Origin: Pilaira anomala
Lineage: Eukaryota > Mucoromycota > Mucoromycetes > Mucorales > Mucoraceae
DNA length: 64,000 bases
Assembly: GCA_025716855.1 (NCBI GenBank)
Contig: JAIXMQ010000005.1
Location: forward strand, 761,560 to 825,559
Direction of reading: 5' to 3'
Shown: positions 11,233-21,589 of the stretch, piece by piece
How the letters are laid out: each line of letters begins with the position of its first letter
How positions within the stretch are numbered: the first letter of the stretch is position 1
Position numbers and translations under genes: made by a program
Notes under the pieces: generated by a model
Told to the model about the DNA's origin: nothing
Database searches by the model: none
Seen by the model: only the letters and a program-made list of their open reading frames with translations

Positions 11233-13040
11233 ATGGACGAAAAGGACATTAAATACGAAAGTAGTGTTCATCAACACGTCGACGAACTTGAATACTCAAG
11301 AACAGGAGAGCCTTTGATCCCTCCTACTGAGGAAGACTGGGCCAATTTAAAGGAAATGGCTGATGACATTCCTAAAGCTGCTTACTTGGTTATTCTTATT
11401 GAATTTTGTGAGAGATTTACCTACTATGGTTTGACTGGTCCTTTCCAAAATTATATTCAAAACCCTGCTCCTGAAAGTTGTAAGTATATAGACATCGAGT
11501 TTCTTTCTTTTTCTGATGCGTTGTTCTTCTTCTTCTAGATCCCGCTGAATTGCCTGGTGCAATGGATAGAGGTCAACAGACTGCTACTGCTTTAAATACT
11601 TTCTTCCAATTTTGGTGTTATGTTACCCCCATTATTGGTGCTATCGTTGCTGATCAATACTTTGGCAAATATAATACAATTCTTATCTTCTCATGTCTTT
11701 ACCTTGTTGGTTTAATTATCTTAACTGCCACATCTATTCCTTCTGCTATTGAATCTGGCGCTACCTTCCCTGGTTTCGTTGTTTCTATTATTATTATCGG
11801 TCTTGCTGCCGGTGGTATTAAATCCAATGTATCTCCTCTTGTTGCTGAGCAATATGGTATCGCAAAACCTTTTGTCAGAACTATTAAGCCCAAGGTTTCT
11901 TCCAAGCACACTGTAGATGAAGGTGATCATGTTCCCGCTGTTGCCGGTAACAGCACTGAAGTAGCTCCTGGATCTCGTCGTGTCATCATTTCTCCTCAAG
12001 CCACTTACCAAAAGCTTTTCAACATGTTCTACTGGGGTATTAACGTCGGTTCTCTTGCTGCTATCACTACCATTGTCCTTGAACAACAAGTTGGTTTCTG
12101 GGCTGCTTACCTTTTACCTACACTTGTCTTCATTCCATGTATCTTAACTGTCTTGGCTGGTAGAAAGATCTATGTCATTAATCCCCCTCGTGGTTCTATC
12201 TTTGTTGAGGCTTTCAAGGTCATCAAGCTTTCTTTCAAGCACGGTCTTGAAGGTTGTAAACCCTCCAATTTACCTCAAGATATTGCTTCTCATGCTACTT
12301 GGGATGATGTCTTTATTGATGAACTTCGTCGTACTTTCAAAGCTTGTATTGTTTTCTGTTGGTATCCTATTTACTGGCTTTGTTACGCCCAAATGTCCAG
12401 TAACATGGTTTCCATGACCGCTACTATGCAAACCGGTGGTGTTCCCAACGATATTATGCAAAACATCAATCCTTTGTCTTTAGTTATCATGATTCCCATT
12501 ATGGATCGTTTCGTCTATCCTGGTTTACGTAAGATGGGTATTCATTTCGGTCCTATTTTACGTATTACATTTGGTTTCCTCTTTGCTGCCTTGGCCATGG
12601 CTTATGCTGCAGGTATTCAATCCATGATCTATAACACCGGACCTTATTACGGAAATCCCAGTGGTACTAACAAGAACGATATCTCTGCTGGTTTAATTAT
12701 TCCTGCTTATATTTTGATTGGTATTTCTGAAATTTTTGCAAACATTACTGGTCTTGAATATGCTTACCAAAAGGCACCCGAGAAGATGAAGTCTATTGTC
12801 ATGGCACTTTACTTATTCACTAACTGTTTGGGTTCCGTTCTTGGTTTCGCACTTGTTTCTGTTGCCTATAACCCTGCCTTGTTGTGGATGTACACTGGTA
12901 TCTCTGTTGCTATGGGTCTTTGTGCTCCTATCTTCTACTTATGTCACGGAAAGAACGATGCAGTTGATTTTGAAGAAAATGCTATTGGTCGTCACAACAA
13001 GCAACAAAACGAAGCTGTTGAACTTGAAAAGTCTTCTTAA
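11233..13040 (+). CDS. PTR2: PTR2-type proton-coupled oligopeptide transporter, copy 2
   Basis: Two exons, 11233-11479 and 11539-13040, intron GTAAGT..CTAG in the same place as in copy 1, giving 582 residues. TM1 has EFCERFTYYG, then GAIVADQYFGKYNTI and FYWGINVGSL, the three POT-family marks. Compared with copy 1 the N- and C-terminal tails and the loop after TM4 (VDEGDHVPAVAG region) diverge most, while membrane segments are nearly identical. Function is uptake of small peptides with protons. Codon use is cleaner (more GCC, ACC, GGT) than in neighbouring genes, as expected for a well expressed gene. The two genes sit in the same orientation, so the simplest history is a tandem duplication followed by spacer growth. 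Confidence 0.95.
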
Positions 13041-14714
13041 ATCTAAAACTCGTCGTTTTTTTTTTTTTTTTTCCTTTCTTTCTAACACCTTAATTACTCT
13101 TTACTATTTACTATATTATTTCTAACACATTATTTATTTTTTGTACCATTTACATTTATTTTCTTCTTTTTTTTTTTTCTTAATAATCAATTTTTTTTAT
13201 GTATATTTAATAAACTACAGCAAAAATTAACCAATCATACATTATAATCTATACTTTTTGTAATACCCTTTTAAAAAAAAAAGATAAGGTTTTAAATTCG
13301 ATTCTACTATTAACCATTTCCGTTCATTCCATTTTCTCTTTTTGAAAACATTTGTGTTATCGTTTCACCATGTCTATATTAGTGTAAACATACCAATCCG
13401 AGTAATATAAGGTAGTAACAAAAGAATGATCAGAAGATCTACGGACTAACAACTGATATCACCTGTGTTTGTGTGATCTGTCTGACAAATATACCTCGGC
13501 TATACATCTTATTTTAATAAGCACTTCATGGTAACTTTCTTTTTTACATTTTACTCAGGTATCAGGGTAATTGTCCAGGGTCTCTTTCTTTATATTATAC
13601 GTTTTAATTATGAAAGAACGTGTTGGATATTACAAATTTATTATATATCGTACGTGATTAACGTTTCTCAAATAATTTAATACATAATGTAACATACCAC
13701 CAATGTATATTTTTTTTTTCTGGTACATTGTAGTAGCTATTATAAGGCAGATATTAAAATGCAAACGGGTCATTTCTTTATTGAATACAAATTAATCCAA
13801 AAATGTTCATTTTTTTTTATGCGCACTTGTGTGAGGTTAAACTATCTATAATATGTAAAAAGGGCTAGCTTGGCTTTTTGAAAATGAATTAACCACTTTT
13901 TACAAATAAGTCAATTGATTTCTAATAGTCAAATCAATTATAAATCAATTACAAATCAGTCATAAAGGTTTCTTATTCAGGGAAACTGTTGATTGGACGT
14001 GAAATGAGGCTCGTTAGGATCATTTTCCCTCCCTTGAATATGTAGCTCTTGAGCAAAGATTTCTTACTTCCTTTATTCTAATTCGTTTAACTCTATCCTT
14101 CAAGGCTTTCCAGAACTGATCAATAGGGTTGCTATCACAAGAATGAGGAAGGAGGTATACAGGTATATATATCTGCTAAATCAAATGAGAGAAAGTTGTT
14201 TTCTTGAATCTTACAGATTAAGTAGAAAATTATAGACAACTAATTCTCGTTTATGTTAATAAACCCAGCTTTATGAAATATAACAGAATAATGCCAAACG
14301 TTCACGAAATTTACACCTGCAAAATTAAAGTCATGAAAGTAGAGGTAACTATATAATTTTCTATTTAAAACAAAGGAAAAATTGGACGTCAATTTCCTAA
14401 TGCAGGGAATTCTATCATCCAGCCACTTTTTTTTTTACCTCCCCCTGAAAGCGGTGTGGGTAATGAAGTGTCCGGTATTAGGGTGACATTTAATTTTTAT
14501 GTATTCATGTAATATTTACAGGTGTAACAAGTGAAGTACCCAACCTGGGATACCATTTAAAGATACCTATAAGTTTCAATAAAGAGATTAATTGGCTTTA
14601 TTTTAGGCACACATCCTAAAGGTTGGTATAACCATAACAAAGTAATTGATTCAATTGAGTCGATTCATTTTATTATTTATAAGATGTATATATTTTAACA
14701 AAATAGATATTTGC
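13041..14714. other. Intergenic, contains a Tc1/mariner relic
   Basis: About 1.7 kb between copy 2 of PTR2 and the end of the RdRP gene. Apart from the transposase relic at 14020-14174 I see only A/T runs and no gene. Confidence 0.5.
14020..14174 (-). pseudogene. Tc1/mariner-type transposase relic
   Basis: Read on the minus strand from 14174, the sequence encodes IYIPVYLLPHSCDSNPIDQF, then WKALKDRVKRIRIKE, then a stop at 14020. The DDE_3 block of Tc1/mariner and IS630-like transposases reads roughly LPPYSPDLNPIEQFWxxLK, which ends the DDE catalytic core. The third catalytic acidic residue region is present as DSNPIDQFW, but Pro-Tyr-Ser-Pro has changed and no flanking coding sequence or terminal repeats are recognisable. 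It is a short, dead fragment. Confidence 0.72.
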
Positions 14715-15996
14715 TTATAGAATTAAATCTGATAACTTGATATCAATAACAGATGGAGAGGCAACTTCTTCTTGGGACATGATACTGGACTCCTTAGAGC
14801 TTTCTTGTTCCAAAACATAACTTGAAGACTGTTCCTGTTTCTCTTGTTCATAGTCTGCTTCATCATCGTCTATTTCATCGTCTTCTTCCTCACTTTCAAA
14901 GCCACTGCTTTCATCGTCATCATCTTCGTCCTCAGACTCAAACAATACGTTGTTTGTTTGTTTCACAGCACTATCGATCAATTCGGCAGAAACAGGCAAG
15001 AAATAATGACTTTCTCTTGGCCTAGTCGAGTTCAAGATTGCAATTGAAGCGATATAATCATCAAGAACCCAAGGGAAACTCATGTACCGTTTCATGGTAG
15101 AATTATAGGTGACATCGCTCTTGAACTCAGAAGGATGATACGTTACATAATACCAAGCAGCTACTTTAGATACAATTAAATCCTGTACATCCTCTCCTTC
15201 ATAATCAATAAATTCAGCTTCAAATTCAGCCCTCCAATCTTCCTTAAACCGAATGTAAGCAGCTCTGATTCTCTCGCCAAAGGTAGGCTTATCCTTGATG
15301 GAAATATACTTTGGCCAGTGAATGACGTGTCCTGAAATAAGTTCAGTTTCTGTCTGAATGTTGTATCTTCCTAACAAGAGACGTAAGCTATGGTCATACT
15401 TGGCCTTGGTTTTTCTTGCTTCAGCAATGTAGAGATACATGTTTTCAACGTAGAGACGTGGATCATAGGCACAATGATTGGTCACGTATGGTTTATCTAC
15501 GATTTGAGTGATGATATGGTAGATTTGTCCAGCGGGTTTCGTGGAGGTATATGTACAGAGTTTGTTTTCTTCCATAAAGTCTGGGAAAGGGTATTCATGA
15601 AATTCGCTATATATTGAAGCATATAAACCTGTCTTGGCAAAGTCTAAGAAAAAATTACAATTAATTAGAATGATGTTTTTTTTTAAAAAAAAAAATAACC
15701 TTACCAAGAGCTCTTGACAATTGTTGAGAAAGATAAATACAATCGCCATGTAAAATTCCTTCTTCATGTCTATCGGAAATTGCGATATAAGCCTTTTTCA
15801 AGATATCTAAACGATCTTTTGAGATATAGGTAGTAAAAAACTTTGCGATTTCTTTAAAAGCAATTTTAGACAAATTATTAGGAGTATATGTAATTGTATA
15901 ATTTCTTAATGCGAAGCTAGTTTTGTTTGGTATCAATTTAACATCCCAAATTACACTAGCATGAAAGTTAATATCATATCCATAATTATTAAATCA

Positions 15997-16078
<82 letters not shown>

Positions 16079-18591
16079 TATAATTATCTTCATCAGGATC
16101 ATCGTTTGAGCATGCACTGGGGATGTCCCTAGCATCGATAGAAGAGTAAACTAAAACGTTTGTGTAATGTCGAAGTTTGGGTTCATTCACTGCATTCACC
16201 ACTCTCATATCACCAGGAAAGCAAGAAGAGTCTCTCATGATAAGACAAGGCCCTTCAATAATTCTTCTCTCGGACACCAAACCAGACTTATCAGTTATTT
16301 GCAAGAATACTTCTTGTGGACCTAAAACGCCTGTTTCGTCCATTATTGCAAATACTTTGACACCGTGTTCCACGTGTAATTTGCAGTCGTCATGGATATC
16401 TCTCAAGACATTGTTTTGATATGCTGAAGCCAAGTTATTAATAAATGCATCGTTCGCATCTAAAAAGCCAGCATCAATGATATTTTGAAAATCATGCATT
16501 CTTCCATCTGAATAAAAACTACACATCAAGTCATAACTAATGTCATCTTTTGCCAACATATCCTTTCGATATTGTGTGATTGTTTCATTCAATAAATCTT
16601 GAAATACGTAATTTGGAACCCCCAAAGAAGATAAAAAGATAATCATCTTTCTATCCAGATATACCTTATTAGGTTTTGAAACTTTGATCACTTCTAAAGT
16701 CAAACGTGAGCTATCGAATTGAATTTGTGAATATCGTAATTGAACTTTTCGCTTAGTTAGGAAATTGGATAACATGAGTATGCCTTTCGCACCAGCTAAA
16801 TTAAACTTGACTACACTAGGTGTATAATCCATATCCAGCTGTTTCGCAATTTCTCTTGCGATTTGTGGTGACATCTTTCCACAATCCTTTGTGAAATTAT
16901 ATCCATTGTATTCATAATCATCAATTTCTTCTATATCTTGTGCATTCAACGTTAAATCAGTTAATCTAGGTAAAAACCCTTGTCCTGAACAAATGGTAAA
17001 TGTAGATACTTTCTTGATCTCACGGAAATTTCCCATCCAAGCTAAAATATCAGCTCGTTCTAGATTTTCGGTTCTTGCAAAAAACCAACATTGATGTGAA
17101 CGAAGGTCTTCAATTGATGTACCCAAAAAATCGTACATGCGTCCTGCGATACGAATTCCTCTACGTAACATTTGATAAATACGATCATACAGTTTAATAT
17201 TTTGAGTGCTTTTTTCATCGTCATTATTAGGAGGCAAGATGGGTTCCAGGTCTTCATCTGTAAACTGTACAAATAAGAATCGATCTACATGTTCTCTAAA
17301 ATGATATTGTATATGATTCATAGGTTCAATCGTAGGTTGTAAAGGATAAATTGAAGTAGGCGTGACAATTACTTTACGAAGAAATGCATGATCTTCAGGT
17401 ATGTTAGATTGATAATTAATAAGATTTTTTGTAGATGAATAAATTTGATTAATGACAGTGTCTGGATTATACACACGTTGTTGAGGAGCAGATAATAAAG
17501 TTAGAAACAAACAGCATACTTGAGCTGGTAATTGTTGCATTTTTTTAAAGAAATCCGGTTCAACGTTATATTCTCTCAAGATTTTCAAATTGAAAGCATG
17601 TTCCATCATATACTGTACTTCGAATGACATGCGTGATATATTTGCTTCTACTTCAATTCGTTTTGTTGGATGTTTTACTAGAATTTTAGGTGTAATAATA
17701 GTGGGGGAGCCAGTTGCTTGATTAATCTTTTTTTCCAATGCTTCGTGTGATAAGTTATTGGGACCTAGAGATAAATGAGCTACATTTTTACTTGACTTTA
17801 AAGGTATATCAAACTCAAGACGATAGACTGTCCAATTGCTCAATTTGATCGTATAATCTGGAAATCTACCACCAGGTACAATTGGATCCTTTCCAGTTAT
17901 ATCGTTTCGGTGTCTCATAATATCGCGAGAGAATTCGTCTAGAGGAATTTCAACGACACGATCCCAATCTTTTAAATGATATGTATCTGACAGTTTTTGC
18001 ATTGGAATTTTAGATTTCCAGAAACGAGGTGGGTATTTACCACTGATAGTTAAAGAAGAAATGTTGTCGTGTCTTTGTAGTACAACCGAGTTTTTAAAGT
18101 CCTTTTCATTGTACTGAATACGAAATCGATAATAACCATCTACATGTGCAAAGAATATATCTACATAGCTTTGATTCAAATTGATATCAAGTGTCACATA
18201 TTCTTCTGTAAACCACTCTTCAACAAATACTTTGGGTGTAGCTAATCCACCTAATGAAAGTTTCTTTACTGGAACTGGTGAACTTTCAAAGCTTAAATAT
18301 TTTGATAATGGAATTTGTTTGACTGATACGAGTCTATCATTAATGTAAATCAATTGAGAGTAGAGTTGATCTAAAGGTTTAAATCTACAAAAAAAAAAAT
18401 AGATATGTTACACTTGGATTTCAAATTGTTGTTAGTTTTTTCTTTTACGCATAGACAATGGCAGCAGCCCAACTTTCTCGATTTAACTCAATGAGTTTAA
18501 TAGTACCGAATTCACCAAAGACTTCCCATAACTTATCGCGATCTGTATTGACACTTAGGTTTGTAATAATAAAGCAGTAATCGCTATCCAT
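14715..18591 (-). CDS. RNA-dependent RNA polymerase (RNA-silencing type) with altered catalytic motif
   Basis: Four exons on the minus strand: 18591-18449, 18384-16078, 15955-15705, 15643-14715; phases agree and give 1209 residues. Residues 1-70 form an RRM-like fold (FIITNLSV ... GEFGTIKLIEL). The rest matches the eukaryotic RdRP family that makes double-stranded RNA for Dicer: CSGQGFLPRLT, VKFNLAGAKGILML, a segment before CFPGDMRVVNAV, and then the catalytic double-psi barrel. Where the family has CSGGDLDGDxY, this protein has CSNDDPDEDNY (DPDED at about 810-814), so three aspartates are kept but the invariant glycine is glutamate. The following SVIWDVKLIP fits the family. The tail is acidic and Ser/Glu-rich. 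The intron directly after the motif (15956-16077) contains a 75-nt homopolymer. It is divergent from the GRF-SNF2 gene, 234 bp apart. Activity is uncertain; it could be a scaffold. Confidence 0.9.
16001..16075. repeat. 75-nt poly-T (poly-A in the gene sense) inside an RdRP intron
   Basis: An uninterrupted run of 75 T on the plus strand fills most of the 122-nt third intron of the RdRP gene and begins two bases past the donor GT. It is the longest homopolymer in the window. Length may be affected by sequencing error. Confidence 0.85.
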
Positions 18592-18825
18592 AAATTTTTT
18601 CAATGATAAAAAAGAAGAAAGAGATAAAAAATAAAAATGAAAACAAACGTGACTTGAAAAGTGAGAAGTGTTTTTAAACGAACTTGAGTAATACGAGTTT
18701 TTTTTCTTTTTTTTTTGAGTAGTTGAAAGAGTTTGAGTTAGTTGAAAGAGCAGGATATTCCATTTATACATCATGTTGATCTATGTATCAGTCGTATTTA
18801 TCACTCTAATATCCCTAAAGGCTTG
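18592..18825. promoter_or_regulatory. Bidirectional promoter between RdRP and GRF-SNF2 genes
   Basis: The two start codons (18591 minus, 18826 plus) are 234 bp apart and point away from each other, so both promoters must share this stretch. It contains CT-rich leader sequence toward the RdRP gene. No clear TATA box or known site is visible. Co-expression is inferred from geometry only. Confidence 0.6.
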
Positions 18826-21375
18826 ATGGCTCTTTATTTTTTTAGAAATAGGCGTTCGTAAGTCGAAATCTGACTTCAAATTTATCATTTTCTCCAAAGC
18901 CTTTTTCGTGAAAAATACAATGTCCTTTTTTGTTTTGTTTTTGACAGTAGTTGTATTTCAATGCAGTGCAAATGTGGCAACATTCCTCTAAGTTTAGAGG
19001 TGAAATCACCAGGAATAAACAGAGGTCGTTGGTATCTGAAGGTAGTATCTACTTTTATAAAAAAAAATAAGTATACTAACTTATACACGTACTTTTATAC
19101 GTAGTGTCCAACTGGCACCTGTAAGTTCTTTGCATGGGACGAATCGCCTCATCCTTTTATTCGGCACAACCCAGAAATGTATGCATCCATTGTTCCACGA
19201 GCTCATACACGTCCCTTTATGAATTTTGTTCGTTTCGATGAAAGAGATCCTAAATCAGCTATCAAAGTCACCAAAATACCAGTTGTCTTTAGTCGTCTTT
19301 CAAAGGACTTAATAGGTATCAAGGCCAAGGCCAACTTGACTGTGGACCCCGTTATTGCTGGAATTGAAAACATTAAATGGAGCGACCTACATAAGCAATA
19401 TACCATTCCTGCAACCATTCAAAGTTACAATTTAGCTCTCTCTCGTTTACCTAAAGATATTCCAAACTTACAAATCGAGATTGAACCAATTCCTCCTTTC
19501 CTATTAGATTCTATGATTGAAGAAAGAATGCTTGAAGTACAGGCTGCATTACAAGATCCAAATACTATGACTGATATTGAATTCAAATGGAGTGAGTTTG
19601 TGGACAGTGATCTGTATCAATTATTAACCCCTACGCAGAGAAATGGTGTCTTGTTTGGTTTGGAAAGGGATGGTAGGGTCTTGTTTGGTGATGAAAATGG
19701 TATTGGATCTATTGGTGAAGTATTAGCTTTAATTGAATGTTACAAAGAGGAATGGCCAGTGCTGGTGATATGTCCTAATATCTTACGTGAAAGTTGGAAG
19801 TTTGAAATTAAGAATTGGTTAGGTCTAAATGATGATGAAATTTATATATTGGATTCAAAGGCAGCTACAAAGGACACATTTAAGCAAACAGGTGTTAAAA
19901 GGAAAAAAGATGTAAAACCAACTATGAGAATGTCTTATAAAAAGAGGGTAGAAAGAAGATTGAAAGAAGAGGGATATAAAAGTAGTGATAGTGAAGAAGA
20001 TGATAATGATGATGATGAAAAGGAAGAAGTGTATGAAAATGAAGATAAATCAAGTCAAGAAGGATCGAACGTCAAATTTTATATCGCGAGTCATGAACAT
20101 GCTGCAAGACGTAGAAAAGAGATCCGAAACAAAAGGTTTAAGATTGTACTATGTGCAGATAGTCATTACTTAAAATCCTGGACAGTAAGTAGAATTTATC
20201 AAAGTATAGCTTTACTCTTTTTTTTTTTTTTAACAAATTGAATTATTATTATTTTTACCACAGAAATCCGAATCAAAGTTTATCTGTGAAATGCTAACAA
20301 GGCACCGCCGAGTTATCCTTACTGCAGATTCAATACGATATCATAGACCTATGGATTTATTTACTCAAGTACGAACGCTTGCACCAAACCTTTTTCCGGA
20401 TTTTGAATCATATTCTAAACGTTACTGCGATCCAAAAAATACAGTATTTGGATATCAATATTCTGGAAAATCAAACGAGTTTGAATTAAATTTCCTATTG
20501 AATTCACATATCTGGTATGCACCCGTCTCAAAAGAACTAAAACCACATTTCCCTGAATATGTGCGAAACACTATCATTTTCTCAATAAAGAAAAGTCTTA
20601 TATTAAAGCATCAAGTTGAGGATTTAATTCAAATGAGTATCAATTGTGATATCTTAGATGAAGAATTAGTGGAAGAGTTGGTATGTTTATTTTATTTTAT
20701 TTTACCTTTTGTGATTTTTACTGTATGTTTGAGCTAATGGTTTTAAGGTTATATAGCATGAAAAGACTGCCGAAATAAAAAAAGATGAAATAGTTCAATA
20801 TATCAATCATGTCTTGGAGACGTATAGACGACCTAAAATTGCCATTTTTTATCACAATGATGTTGTTTATAAAAGCATTGAAGATCATTTCGTTTCAAAA
20901 AAGATTAAATCCACACATTTACAAAGCAAGAACAATGCAACTGCAATATGTGAAGAATATAACCAAAGTACCAAAGTACAATTTATTATCTTGGACATGA
21001 AGGTGGAGGACTTGGATGTATCTTTACAATCAGTTGATTTAGGTAAATTAAATCCTGATATTTAAATTATCTTGCTAACCCTTTCTTTTTCAGTTATATT
21101 TACAGAGTTACCCTTTGAACAGGAAAATTTGAGCATGATGGAGTCACTCTTTAAGGTAATTTTTATTTTATTAAAGTAAAACTATTTTTGTTTCTTATTA
21201 ATTTATTTCTGTTTATAGTTTAAGGAAAGAAAGGGGCCTCTTTCCATAAAATATTTAATTGCACCTCAAACCATAGGTAAAATAAAGTTTCTAAAAAAAA
21301 AAAAAAAAACTTCAATTATTAAAAATTCTTATTTTTGATATAGATGACTATCTTTGGCCTTTGGTAAAAACCTAA
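18826..21375 (+). CDS. GRF zinc finger plus SMARCAL1-like SNF2 protein, ATPase motifs degenerate
   Basis: Eight exons: 18826-18857, 18948-19041, 19105-20184, 20264-20680, 20757-21042, 21094-21155, 21219-21276, 21344-21375; phases agree, 686 residues. Residues 18-53 form a GRF zinc finger (CKCG ... GINRGRWYLKC ... CKFFAW; ligands Cys18, Cys20, Cys43, Cys48). A HARP-like segment follows (about 110-165), then a SNF2 core related to SMARCAL1/ZRANB3: LTPTQRNGVLFGLERDGRVL, WPVLVICPNILRESW, FPDFESYSKRYCDP and the ending TIDDYLWPLVK. Catalytic motifs are lost: DEMGLGKT is DENGIGSI (Ser244, Ile245), DESH is ADSH (393-396), LSGTP is LTADS (421-425), and the QAEDRxHRIGQ region is unrecognisable. An acidic insert lies near residue 330. 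So it is expected to bind nucleic acid but not hydrolyse ATP. The first exon (10 codons) is less certain; the ATG at 18961 is an alternative. Confidence 0.85.
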
Positions 21376-21589
21376 AGTATGATTACATAATTAAAAAAAG
21401 GGAAGGGAAAATTTGTAATATGATAAAAAAAAAATCACAGGTTTGATTTAAATTCCACCCGTTTTCAAATATATTGTACCACCTTGTATTTTATTGGACT
21501 ACATCTTTTTATATAAATAAAACGATAAATTAATTTAGTTACACACCATTACTCAACACACACACACACACACACACATGCACACACAA

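Noticed and set aside
14822..15047. Plus-strand frames opposite the RdRP C-terminus
   Set aside because: Shadows of the acidic Ser/Asp/Glu tail of the minus-strand gene.
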